Below are positions 21,936 through 29,220 of a DNA stretch of 40,053 bases, piece after piece. The translations under genes and the position numbers were made by a program. The number at the start of each line of letters is the position of its first letter. Position 1 is the stretch's first letter. The stretch lies in the NCBI GenBank assembly GCA_019745575.1, contig JAIETA010000165.1, positions 1 to 40,053 of the forward strand, read 5' to 3'. Under the pieces are notes generated by a model. It was given only the letters and a program-made list of their open reading frames with translations. It made no database searches and had not been told where the DNA came from. The DNA comes from Reyranella sp. GTDB taxonomy: Bacteria > Pseudomonadota > Alphaproteobacteria > Reyranellales > Reyranellaceae.

Positions 21936-22661
21936 ATGAGCGGGGACGACAAGCCCAACACGCGCGAGCGCCTCAAGGTGCTGGCGCCCGGTTTCGGCAA
22001 ACGCGTCGGCGAGGCCGTCGACGTGCTGGGCGGTGCGGCCGGCGCCGCCAAGGCCCTGCCGCTCGGCGAGAACCAGATCCGCCGCATCATCAACGAGGAA
22101 ACGGTGCCGTCATTCCCGGCGATATCGATGCTCGCCAAGAAGAGCGGCTACCGGCCGGAGTGGCTGGCCTTCGCCGAAGAGCCGGCCAGGCGTGACGGCG
22201 GCCCCGATCTCGGCGCGTTGCCGGACGAGACGCGCGCCACGCCGTTCTACTGGGTGCCCGAACTCGACGCCCGCGCCGCCGCCGGCGAGGGCGTGATGAA
22301 CGCCGAACATCCCGAGGTGAAGGCGGCCTTTCCGATCCCGTGCCAGATTATCGATCACATGGGACTCGATCCGACCCGCCTGCGCGTGCTGCAGTCGGAC
22401 GGCACTTCTATGGAGCCCGACATACGTCACGGCGACCACATGGTGATCTATGTCGGCGAGGAAACGCTGATCGACGGCGCGATCTACGTGCTGAGCAGCG
22501 GCGACGACACCCTGGTCAAACAGGTACAGCTCGATCCCACAGGCGGCCTGACGCTGATCTCGAAGAACGCGGCCTTTCCGCCGCGACCGGTTTCGGCCGA
22601 AGACCGCGACCAGCTGCTGTTCGCCGGCCGCGTGGTGATGACGCTGAAGCGCTTCGGCTGA
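21936..22661 (+). CDS. c: LexA/CI-like S24 phage repressor
   Basis: The 241-residue protein has an N-terminal HTH region (LGGAAGAAKALPLGENQIRR, 31-50) and a C-terminal S24 self-cleavage domain. Nucleophile S158 lies in DGTSMEP and K195 in DTLVKQVQ, at LexA-like spacing of 37. A plausible cleavage site is A116-G117 in RAAAGEG. It should hold the prophage silent and be inactivated through RecA after DNA damage. This differs from Mu c, which lacks such a domain. The ATG at 21936 is preferred over an upstream GTG because GGGGAGA sits 6 bp before it. It is divergent from ner. Confidence 0.93.
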   Translation: MSGDDKPNTRERLKVLAPGFGKRVGEAVDVLGGAAGAAKALPLGENQIRRIINEETVPSFPAISMLAKKSGYRPEWLAFAEEPARRDGGPDLGALPDETRATPFYWVPELDARAAAGEGVMNAEHPEVKAAFPIPCQIIDHMGLDPTRLRVLQSDGTSMEPDIRHGDHMVIYVGEETLIDGAIYVLSSGDDTLVKQVQLDPTGGLTLISKNAAFPPRPVSAEDRDQLLFAGRVVMTLKRFG

Positions 22662-22685
22662 GATGCGGCGCCGGTTGCTGGCGCG

Positions 22686-23069
22686 CTACGCGGCCTTCCT
22701 GATATCGCGGGCGCGCTCGATCGCCTCGTAGACCAGGTCGTCGCCCTTGCGCGGGAAGCCGACCGCGATCTTCTCGTGCGACGTATGGATTTCGATCCAG
22801 GCCCAAACCGCGTTCGACTGTCGGTCGACGGCGGTGATCTTGTCGATCGGGATGGTGCGCAGGATCTCGCCGCCGAGCAGGCGCTTGCGATAGAAGGCCA
22901 CGCGCTCCGTGGTCACGATCAGCTCGCCGTTGTGCTGCCGGTCGCCTCCCCTGCCCATCAGCCGCCCGACATAGGCGTGCTCGGCGGCGATGACCGTCTC
23001 GCCCTTCTTGAGGTGGCGCGCGAGGAAGGCGCGGCCGTGGCCGGATTTCGGGGAGACAGGGTCGGGCAT
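22686..23069 (-). CDS. Small bacterial PH-domain protein
   Basis: The 127-residue soluble protein shows the bacterial PH-like pattern: GETVIAAEHAYVGRLMGR, then the strands ELIVTTERVAFYRKRLLGGE, EILRTIPIDKITAVDRQSN and WAWIEIHTSHEKIAVGFP, and a closing helix YEAIERARDIRK. It has no membrane anchor. It lies convergent with the repressor, 24 bp from its stop, in the slot where phages carry lysogenic accessory genes. Expression during lysogeny and a protective role are inference. The ATG at 23067-23069 was chosen because the family core starts shortly after it. Confidence 0.75.
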   Translation of the reverse strand: MPDPVSPKSGHGRAFLARHLKKGETVIAAEHAYVGRLMGRGGDRQHNGELIVTTERVAFYRKRLLGGEILRTIPIDKITAVDRQSNAVWAWIEIHTSHEKIAVGFPRKGDDLVYEAIERARDIRKAA

Positions 23070-23162
23070 GATGGCGCTGGACACGGGCGGCCTCCTGTTG
23101 GGCCGGATACTTGCCTCCCGGCCGGCCGCCGTCCAGTCCCGCCAGGCGGTCCCGACCCGGCC

Positions 23163-23272
23163 TGGGGGAGACCGCCCCCGGCACGCCGCGATTAGAGCCA
23201 CGGGGCGCAGGCGAGGGGAGACAGGCCGGGGCAGGGCCGCCCGAATTCTTCGAAACGGCTTTCGAAACGACT
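23163..23272. repeat. GGGGAGAC half-sites and 12-bp tandem repeat in the control gap
   Basis: The 295-bp gap 23070-23364 holds no gene. GGGAGAC occurs at 23166-23172 and 23216-23222, as well as inside the dyad at 23311 and in the 3' neighbour at 23051-23057. These look like half-copies of the late-promoter dyad. A tandem repeat TTCGAAACGGCT / TTCGAAACGACT fills 23249-23272. The stretch may hold extra activator or repressor sites, or transposase-binding sites. Confidence 0.45.
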
Positions 23273-23310
23273 GTGGGCCTTGGCGGGGGCATCCGGCGGG
23301 CCGGCGATGG

Positions 23311-23363
23311 GGGAGACCCGGGCTCCCTGCCGGAGCCGCCCGGCCGGCCCTAGCGTCGGCCAG
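23311..23363 (+). promoter_or_regulatory. Right late promoter: Mor-type dyad with -10 box (head/tail operon)
   Basis: GGGAGACCCGGGCTCCC (23311-23327) then TGCCGG matches the left late promoter at 22 of 23 positions, and TAGCGTCG begins at 23351, exactly 40 bases from the dyad start in both copies. The predicted start is near 23363, with the dyad centred at -44. In Mu a late promoter also lies just upstream of gene I. This copy would drive the protease, head and tail genes. Confidence 0.7.
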
Positions 23364-23364
23364 C

Positions 23365-24537
23365 ATGATGCCTCGGGTCAAGAAACTCCTTGGGGCCTTC
23401 TTCGGGAGGGTGCCGTGTAGCCGTGTCGGAACTGCTCGCCATGTGGTGACGGTGGTGGCTTCGGCCGCCACCGCCTCCGAGCAGACCGTCATCGGCTCCG
23501 CCGTCGCCCTCGAACTCGGCAAGGACAACACGCCTCCCGAGTGGATACGGCTGATCCCGCCCGGCACCTTCACGCTCAACGACGGCCGCGGCCCGTACCA
23601 CAATCGCCAGCCCGACCAGGTCATCGCCGAGACGCTGACCTCGCTCGGCGGCCGCGACGCCGGCGGCGATTACGACCACGCCACCGAGTACACCGAACAG
23701 ACCGGCCAGCCGGCGATCGCCTCGGCCTGGATCAAGGACTGGCGCGTCAGGGACGGCGCCATCGAAGCGCGCACGGAATGGACGGAGCGGGCCGCCCGGC
23801 GCATCCGCGCCCGCGAGTACCGCTACCTCTCGCCCGTGTTCGACGTCCGCAAGTCGACCGGCGAGGTGCTGCGCATCAAGCGGTTCGCCCTCACCAACAA
23901 ACCCTCGATCAACGACCTCCCGGCCATTGCGGCCTCTCAAGCGAAGAAGAAGGAGAACGACTTGGACCTGCTCACCCTGATCGCGAGCGCGCTCGGCATG
24001 CCCGGCGCAACCGCGGATGCCGTGGTCGTGGCCGTCACGAACATGAAGAAGAACCTCGACAGCGTCGTCGCCTCGTCCGGCCTCAAGGCCGACGCCTCGG
24101 CCGAGACGATCATCGCCGCGCTGCGCGACAAGCCCGACGCCGCCAAGTGGATCGCCGCGACGGAGTACCAGCGCGTCACCGGCGAACTGCAGACGATCAA
24201 CGCTGCGCGCGACGAGCTGCAGAAGAAGGTCGCGCGGGGCGAGATCGAGAGCGTCATCGCGCAAGCCATGAAGGACGGAAAGGTCGTGACGTCCAGCAAG
24301 GACTACTGGACGCAGGTCTGCGCCAGTGCCGGCTCGGCAGCGCCGCTCGTCGAGTTCCTCAAGACCGCGCCGGTGATCGTGAAGCCCGGTCAGGAACCGC
24401 TGCCGGAGGGCGATCCCGCCAAGATCACCGCCGCCACGCTGTCGCAGGACCAGAAGGACTACTGCGCCGCGTACGGCATCGATCCGGAGGGCTTCGCAAA
24501 GAGCCTCCAGACCATCGTCGCCTCGTCCGCCACCTGA
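23365..24537 (+). CDS. I: Mu gpI-type head protease with nested scaffold region
   Basis: The 390-residue protein joins the Mu-like protease (blocks PEWIRLIPPGTFTLNDGRG, GGDYDHATEYTEQTGQPAIA and YRYLSPVFDVRKSTGEVL) to a helical scaffold after about residue 200. It is expected to direct capsid assembly and process head proteins. The start is uncertain: the predicted transcript begins near 23363, leaving almost no leader for the ATGs at 23365/23368. In-frame GTG codons at 23410, 23443 or 23446 may be used, and the family match begins near 23446. A TTG at 23962 with AAGGAG upstream may start the scaffold alone. Confidence 0.9.
   Translation: MMPRVKKLLGAFFGRVPCSRVGTARHVVTVVASAATASEQTVIGSAVALELGKDNTPPEWIRLIPPGTFTLNDGRGPYHNRQPDQVIAETLTSLGGRDAGGDYDHATEYTEQTGQPAIASAWIKDWRVRDGAIEARTEWTERAARRIRAREYRYLSPVFDVRKSTGEVLRIKRFALTNKPSINDLPAIAASQAKKKENDLDLLTLIASALGMPGATADAVVVAVTNMKKNLDSVVASSGLKADASAETIIAALRDKPDAAKWIAATEYQRVTGELQTINAARDELQKKVARGEIESVIAQAMKDGKVVTSSKDYWTQVCASAGSAAPLVEFLKTAPVIVKPGQEPLPEGDPAKITAATLSQDQKDYCAAYGIDPEGFAKSLQTIVASSAT
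23950..23964 (+). promoter_or_regulatory. Z: Internal ribosome-binding site and TTG start for a nested scaffold protein
   Basis: AAGGAGAAC lies ahead of an in-frame TTG at 23962-23964 (codon 200 of the protease gene). It opens LDLLTLIASALGMPGATADA, the usual beginning of the scaffold half in Mu-like phages. In Mu, gene Z is likewise nested in I. The product would be about 191 residues. Confidence 0.45.
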
Positions 24538-24552
24538 TCCCGGGAGAACCGC

Positions 24553-24975
24553 ATGGCCAACCAGGCCGCCAACCGCTACGTGCCCAGCCGGGCCGTCAAC
24601 ACCATCACCATCGGCGCCAAGGCCGCGACGCGCCTGTGGTCCGGCAGCTTCGTCTTCAACGATGCCGGCGTCGGCCGGGGCGGCGCGCCGACCGCCGCCA
24701 CGCCGGTGCTGGGCGTCAACCAGGCCGAGGTGAACAACCTCGACGGCGCCGACAACGCGCTCGACGTCGTGGCCGAGCTGGGCTGCTTCCCGTTCGGCAT
24801 CGGCTCGGCGGGCGATGCGCTCACCGCCGCCGACTACGGCAAGGACGTCTTCGCGATCGACGACCAGACGGTAGGCAAGACCAACGGCGGCGCCACGCGC
24901 CCGACCGCCGGCAAGCTCGTCCGCATCGAGAACGGGCAGGCCTGGGTGCAGATGCCCGTGCCGACCACCCTCTAA
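24553..24975 (+). CDS. Putative capsid decoration (head cement) protein
   Basis: The 140-residue protein between scaffold and major head protein is beta-rich and Ala/Gly-rich: YVPSRAVNTITIGAKAATRL, AELGCFPFGIGSAGDALTAA, DYGKDVFAIDDQTVGKTNGG. This position and composition are usual for trimeric decoration proteins that stabilise expanded capsids. The family is not recognised with certainty. Start ATG follows GGGAGAA. Confidence 0.6.
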   Translation: MANQAANRYVPSRAVNTITIGAKAATRLWSGSFVFNDAGVGRGGAPTAATPVLGVNQAEVNNLDGADNALDVVAELGCFPFGIGSAGDALTAADYGKDVFAIDDQTVGKTNGGATRPTAGKLVRIENGQAWVQMPVPTTL

Positions 24976-25002
24976 CGCGCCCCTCCAGGAGATCCACCCA
25001 CC

Positions 25003-25920
25003 ATGCCCAAGGCCATCACCACCGCCCTGCTGCAGACGCTGTCGGCGGGCTATCACTCGCTGTTCAACGAGGCCCGCGCCGACCTCGCCAACTCGGTGCC
25101 GATCTTCTGGAACGAGCTCGCCACCGAGATCCCGTCGAACTCGATCGAGGACGTGTTCGGCTACATGAAGGGCATCCCCGGCTACCGCGAATGGATCGAC
25201 GACCGCGTCATCCATCGCATGGATGCCGGCGACTACCGCATCCGGAGCAAGAAGTTCGAGCTGACGCTGGGCGTCAAGCGCGACGACATCCTCTACGACA
25301 ACCTCGGCCTCTACAACGTGACGGCCAAGTGGATCGGCGGTCAGGCGCGCACCTTCCGCGACGAGCTGCTCTTCCCGCTGGTCAAGAACGGCAACACGCT
25401 GATCGGACCGGACGGGCAGTACTTCTACGACACCGACCATCCGCTGACCGACAAGACCGGCGCCACGATCACCGCGTCGAACTGGACGGCCGGCGCCGGC
25501 CCGCTGTGGTTCATGGTGGCCAAGCCCTACGGCATGAAGCCGTTCATCATCACCAAGCAGGAAGAACTCGACCTGGTGCCGATGTTCGACCCGGCGAACG
25601 AGCGCGTCTTCATGCGCGACGAGTTCCTGTGGGGCAGCAAGGGCCGCTTCGGCACCGGCTTCTTCCTCTGGCAGTTCATCGAGGCCTCGAAGGCGGCCGT
25701 CACCGCGCCCAACATCAACGCGATGTTCAAGGCGCTGGCCACCAGGCTCGGCGACAAGGGCTCGAAGATGCCCATGATACCGACCGACGCCTACTTCCCG
25801 CTCTCGCTGCGCGGCGACGCCAACGAGAACATCCTGGCCGACAGGCTGGCCAACGGCGCCGCGAACACGAACTTCAAGGTCGTGAACGTGCACTTCGTGC
25901 CGTGGCTGGACTGGAACTGA
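25003..25920 (+). CDS. T: Major head subunit (Mu gpT family)
   Basis: The 305-residue protein matches Mu-like gpT across its length: LSAGYHSLFNEARADLANSV at the start, then EDVFGYMKGIPGYREWIDDR and KKFELTLGVKRDDILYDNLG, and the region FPLVKNGNTLIGPDGQYFYD. It forms the icosahedral shell with an HK97-like fold. CAGGAG lies upstream of its ATG. It sits directly after the decoration protein gene in the standard order. Confidence 0.95.
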   Translation: MPKAITTALLQTLSAGYHSLFNEARADLANSVPIFWNELATEIPSNSIEDVFGYMKGIPGYREWIDDRVIHRMDAGDYRIRSKKFELTLGVKRDDILYDNLGLYNVTAKWIGGQARTFRDELLFPLVKNGNTLIGPDGQYFYDTDHPLTDKTGATITASNWTAGAGPLWFMVAKPYGMKPFIITKQEELDLVPMFDPANERVFMRDEFLWGSKGRFGTGFFLWQFIEASKAAVTAPNINAMFKALATRLGDKGSKMPMIPTDAYFPLSLRGDANENILADRLANGAANTNFKVVNVHFVPWLDWN

Positions 25921-25931
25921 GCGAGGGCTAA

Positions 25932-26555
25932 ATGGTCAGGAACAACAGCCCCTCGCCCGATCAGGGCGCCGACACGCGCACTGCCGAGGAGATCTCGGCG
26001 GCTGCGGCCCGCGAGGCCGCCGAAAAGGAAGCCGCCGAGAAGGCCGAGGCGGATCGTCTCGCGGCGGAGAAGGCAGACGCCGATCGCGTCGCTGCCGAGA
26101 AGGCCGAGGCCGAAAAGGCCGACCAGAAGAAGGCCGCTGCGGCAAAGGCTGCGGCCCACAAGGCTGCGGCGGAGACCGCCGACGCGCCCGCCCTGGTCGT
26201 GTTCGCCAAGCGCGCCATGTTCCGGGCCGGCCGCGCCTGGAGCGAGGGCCGCAACGAACTCACGCGCGCACAAGTCGCCGACCTCGGCGACGACAAGCTC
26301 GCGCAGATCCACGCCGACCCCAACTTCTCGATGGCGTCGCCCGGCAAGGCCGGCGTCGCCGTCGCGGACGGCGCCGGCCAGCCGGTCGACGCGCATCTCG
26401 TGGTCATGGCCAAGCGCGCCATGTTCCGCGCCGCTCGCGCCTGGAGCGAGGGCGCCAATCCGCTTACCCAAGAGCAGGCGGCCGAACTCGGCGAGAAGCT
26501 CGACCTGGTGAGGGCAGATCCCAACTTCACCGTGATCCAGCCGAAGGCGAACTAG
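25932..26555 (+). CDS. HI1506-like head-region protein with duplicated C-terminal motif
   Basis: The 207-residue protein has an Ala/Glu/Lys heptad-rich coiled coil (about 18-84) followed by two copies of a motif of about 46 residues: KRAMFRAGRAWSEGRNELTR (93-112) and KRAMFRAARAWSEGANPLTQ (161-180), each closing with ADPNF. HI1506-related proteins of Mu-like prophages carry such a motif near the major head gene, usually once. Their structural role is unclear. The duplication is seen directly. Confidence 0.7.
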   Translation: MVRNNSPSPDQGADTRTAEEISAAAAREAAEKEAAEKAEADRLAAEKADADRVAAEKAEAEKADQKKAAAAKAAAHKAAAETADAPALVVFAKRAMFRAGRAWSEGRNELTRAQVADLGDDKLAQIHADPNFSMASPGKAGVAVADGAGQPVDAHLVVMAKRAMFRAARAWSEGANPLTQEQAAELGEKLDLVRADPNFTVIQPKAN

Positions 26556-26557
26556 CC

Positions 26558-26914
26558 ATGATGGCGCGCGATCCCCTGGGCGGGTTCTTCCCGGCGCTCT
26601 ATCCGGTGCCCGGGCTCGCGCAGTCGATCGTGCTGGCGGCCGCCGGCAACACCGGCTGCGTTGCCGTCGACTTCAAGAAGGAGACGACGGCGATCGGCGT
26701 GCGCGTGCGGACCGCCAATGTCGCGCGCATTCGCCTGGGCGACGCGGCCGTGGCGGCGACCGCCGCCGACATGCCGATCGCCAAGGAGGACGGCTGGCTC
26801 TTTCTGTCGCTCCTGGGCCTCGACGCCGCCGGCGACAAGGCCGCCCGGCCCGTCCGACTCGGCGCGATCGCCGAGGGCGGCGGCGTCACCGTCGACGTCG
26901 TCGAGTTCAACTGA
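26558..26914 (+). CDS. Hypothetical head-region protein
   Basis: The 118-residue product (MMARDPLGGFFPALYPVPGL...) is beta-rich with regular hydrophobic strands: CVAVDFKKETTAIGVRVRTA, ARIRLGDAAVAATAADMP and DGWLFLSLLGLD. It may be a small capsid or connector accessory protein. It follows the HI1506-like gene after 2 bp. No family is recognised. Confidence 0.6.
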   Translation: MMARDPLGGFFPALYPVPGLAQSIVLAAAGNTGCVAVDFKKETTAIGVRVRTANVARIRLGDAAVAATAADMPIAKEDGWLFLSLLGLDAAGDKAARPVRLGAIAEGGGVTVDVVEFN

Positions 26915-26927
26915 AGCGACCCCGGCC

Positions 26928-28283
26928 ATGACGATCCTGAAGAAGCTCCCGCGCCCCGCCCGCGGCATGATCGCGGCCTTGCTGCTCGCGTGCCTGGCGG
27001 CCCTGCCGTCGATCGCGGTGGCGCAGTCGACCTACGTGCCCGGTCCGCGCGGCATGACCGGCCCGGCCGGACCGCAGGGCGCCTCCGGCTTCACCTGGTA
27101 CTCGGGCAGCGCTGTCCCGGCGGTCGACCTCGCCAACAACGGCGACTTCTACCTCCGCACGACGACCGGCGACGTCTACCGCAAGCTGGCCGGCCTGTGG
27201 TCGATCCAGCTCAACATCATGGGGCCGACCGGCCCGGTCGGCCCCGACGGCAAGATGATCCGCAACGGCGCCGGCGCGCCCGGCGCGGGCCTGGGCGTCG
27301 ACGGCGACTTCTACATCAACACGTCGGCCAACACGATCTACGGACCGAAAACGGCCGGCGCGTGGGGCAGCCCGACGTCGATCGTGGGCCCCGGCGGCGC
27401 CACCGGCGCAACGGGTGCCACAGGCGCGACGGGCGCCACCGGACCGACAGGTCCCGCGGGGCCCGGGGCGTCCGCCGTGCGCCAGACGATCTCGGCGGGG
27501 CCGGTCGACAGCGCCGGCCTTCCCTCTCTGCTGCCCGCGACCTCCGGCAGCCTCAGCCTCACCAGCCAGAACGTCTCGGGCGCCTGGCCGCTGGTCGCCG
27601 CTTCCGCCAACGACTGGAACGCGACCACAGGGCATGCGGTCGACGCCTTCGGCGTCAGCACGTCGAACGTCACCTGGTCGAGCCTGACCGCGTCGAGCAC
27701 GCTCTACCTCTACGTCACGGTTTCCGGCGGCGCGCTGGCAACCGGCTTCACGACCCTGGCGCCGATCTACCAGGAAGGCGGAACGCCTTCCGTCACGTCG
27801 GGCCAGTTCACCTTCAACATCGCCGAGAAGCGCGGCTATCTCGGCAACGGCACGACCGCGCCGCAAGCCAGCATCGTGTTCGTGGGTGAGGCCGTGACCG
27901 GCGCCTCGACGGTCACCGGCACCGTCGCCTACGCCTACAACGGCCGCTACGCGTCGGGCTTCACGGCGACGCTGCCGGCCGGCGGCGCCGTGACGAGCCG
28001 CACCCACAACATCGGCGTGCCGCCGCGCAAGATCGACCTCATCATCGAATGCACGACCGCCGACGCCGGCTATGCCGTCGGCGACCAGATCCCGACACTC
28101 GGCCAGGGCCAGGGCGACAACGGCAGCGGCTTTCGCATGGCGACGATCTGGACCGCGGCCAAGGCCGTGAGGCATGTCTCGCCGGGCAACGCCTGGCAGG
28201 TGCTGAACGCCTCGACCGGCGTTCTCGTGTCGCTGACGCTGACGAGCTGGAAATACCAGTTCATCGCCGAGCGGGGCTGGTAG
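26928..28283 (+). CDS. Collagen-like protein with signal peptide
   Basis: The 451-residue protein begins with a Sec signal (MTILKKLPRPARGMIAALLL, likely cleaved after AVA at 32). Collagen-like G-x-y tracts lie at 39-53, 99-108 and 154-180 (GATGATGATGATGPTGPAGP), separated by two NGDFYLR/DGDFYIN modules. The rest is Ser/Thr/Gly-rich beta structure ending in WKYQFIAERGW. Collagen-like parts are common in phage fibres, but a signal peptide is not. A secreted or virion-surface adhesin is possible. It overlaps gp36 by one base (TAGTG). Confidence 0.75.
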   Translation: MTILKKLPRPARGMIAALLLACLAALPSIAVAQSTYVPGPRGMTGPAGPQGASGFTWYSGSAVPAVDLANNGDFYLRTTTGDVYRKLAGLWSIQLNIMGPTGPVGPDGKMIRNGAGAPGAGLGVDGDFYINTSANTIYGPKTAGAWGSPTSIVGPGGATGATGATGATGATGPTGPAGPGASAVRQTISAGPVDSAGLPSLLPATSGSLSLTSQNVSGAWPLVAASANDWNATTGHAVDAFGVSTSNVTWSSLTASSTLYLYVTVSGGALATGFTTLAPIYQEGGTPSVTSGQFTFNIAEKRGYLGNGTTAPQASIVFVGEAVTGASTVTGTVAYAYNGRYASGFTATLPAGGAVTSRTHNIGVPPRKIDLIIECTTADAGYAVGDQIPTLGQGQGDNGSGFRMATIWTAAKAVRHVSPGNAWQVLNASTGVLVSLTLTSWKYQFIAERGW

Positions 28284-28723
28284 TGCCCTACTGCACCAAG
28301 CCCGACATGCTGGCGCGCTTCGATCCGCGCACGCTAGTCCAGCTCACCGATCGCCCGGCCGACGACACCGTGCCGCCGGCGACCGCGATCACCGACAGCG
28401 TGCTCAACCAGGCGATCGCCGACGCCGACGCCACGATCGAGAGCTACCTCGCGGTCTCGCACGTGCTGCCGCTGCCGTCGGTGCCGCCAGCCCTTGTGCG
28501 GCTCGCCTGCGACCTTGCCCTGGCCAACCTCTATCGCGACGCCATGCCCGAGCATGTCGCCAAGGCGCAGGCCATGGCGATGAGCTGGCTGCGCGACGTG
28601 CGCGACAACAAGGTCCGCCTGTTCCCCTCCGATCCCGCAACCGAGGGCCAGGGCGCCGGCCTGGTCGAGACCCGCGGCCCGGAGCGCCAGTTCACCGCGA
28701 CGACGCTGCGGGGCGCGCCGTGA
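28283..28723 (+). CDS. DUF1320 protein (Mu gp36 type), head-tail connector region
   Basis: The 146-residue protein starts at a GTG overlapping the previous stop (TAGTG) and reads MPYCTKPDMLARFDPRTLVQ. It continues with DSVLNQAIADADATIESYLA and LACDLALANLYRDAMPEHVA, the DUF1320 pattern. Such proteins resemble head-completion adaptors that sit below the portal. Next gene overlaps by GTGA. Confidence 0.9.
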   Translation: MPYCTKPDMLARFDPRTLVQLTDRPADDTVPPATAITDSVLNQAIADADATIESYLAVSHVLPLPSVPPALVRLACDLALANLYRDAMPEHVAKAQAMAMSWLRDVRDNKVRLFPSDPATEGQGAGLVETRGPERQFTATTLRGAP

Positions 28724-29220
28724 TCACCTACCAATTCGACCGCGCCCAGCTCGGTGCCGCGCGCGCCGGCCTCGAACGGCTTTCGAAGACGCTCGTGGAT
28801 CTCTGGCAGACCATGGACGCGATCGGCGCCTACCTGGTCGCCAGCACCCAGCGCCGCTTCGAGCGTCAGGCCGGCCCCGACGGCACCCCCTGGAAGCCGT
28901 CGATCCGCGCGCAGATCGAGGGCGGCTGGACGCTGCTCGACTCCGGCCACCTGCGGTCGTCGATCGCGCACGCCGCCACGCGCGACACGGTCGAGGTCGG
29001 CAGCAACCGGATCTACGCCGCCATCCACCAGCTCGGCGGCACGATCCGCGCGCGCAACGCGCCCAACCTCCGCTTCCGGATCGGCGGCCGCTGGATCTCC
29101 AAGCCCAGCGTGACCATTCCGGCGCGGCCGTTCCTCGGGCTCGACCAAGAGGACGAGCTGGAGATCGACGCCATCGTCCAGGCCGATCTCGAAGCCGCCG
29201 TCGCCGGGCGGCCGGCATGA
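28720..29220 (+). CDS. G: Virion morphogenesis / tail completion protein (Mu gpG family)
   Basis: The 166-residue protein contains the family block RRFERQAGPDGTPWKPSIRA, then LLDSGHLRSSI, NRIYAAIHQLGGTIRARN and IPARPFLGLDQED. It is predicted to cap the tail or join tail to head. It starts with GTG in a GTGA overlap with gp36 and itself overlaps gp37 by ATGA. In Mu gene G sits before I; here it lies after gp36. Confidence 0.9.
   Translation: MITYQFDRAQLGAARAGLERLSKTLVDLWQTMDAIGAYLVASTQRRFERQAGPDGTPWKPSIRAQIEGGWTLLDSGHLRSSIAHAATRDTVEVGSNRIYAAIHQLGGTIRARNAPNLRFRIGGRWISKPSVTIPARPFLGLDQEDELEIDAIVQADLEAAVAGRPA

Noticed and set aside
23350-25893. 847-codon minus-strand frame opposite the protease, decoration and major head genes
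   Set aside because: Composition is typical of antisense high-GC shadow, and the plus strand encodes recognised phage proteins with ribosome-binding sites.
27390-27470. Short tandem GGCGCAACG/GGTGCCACA-like repeats as a CRISPR or regulatory array
   Set aside because: They encode the Gly-Ala-Thr collagen-like tract in frame.
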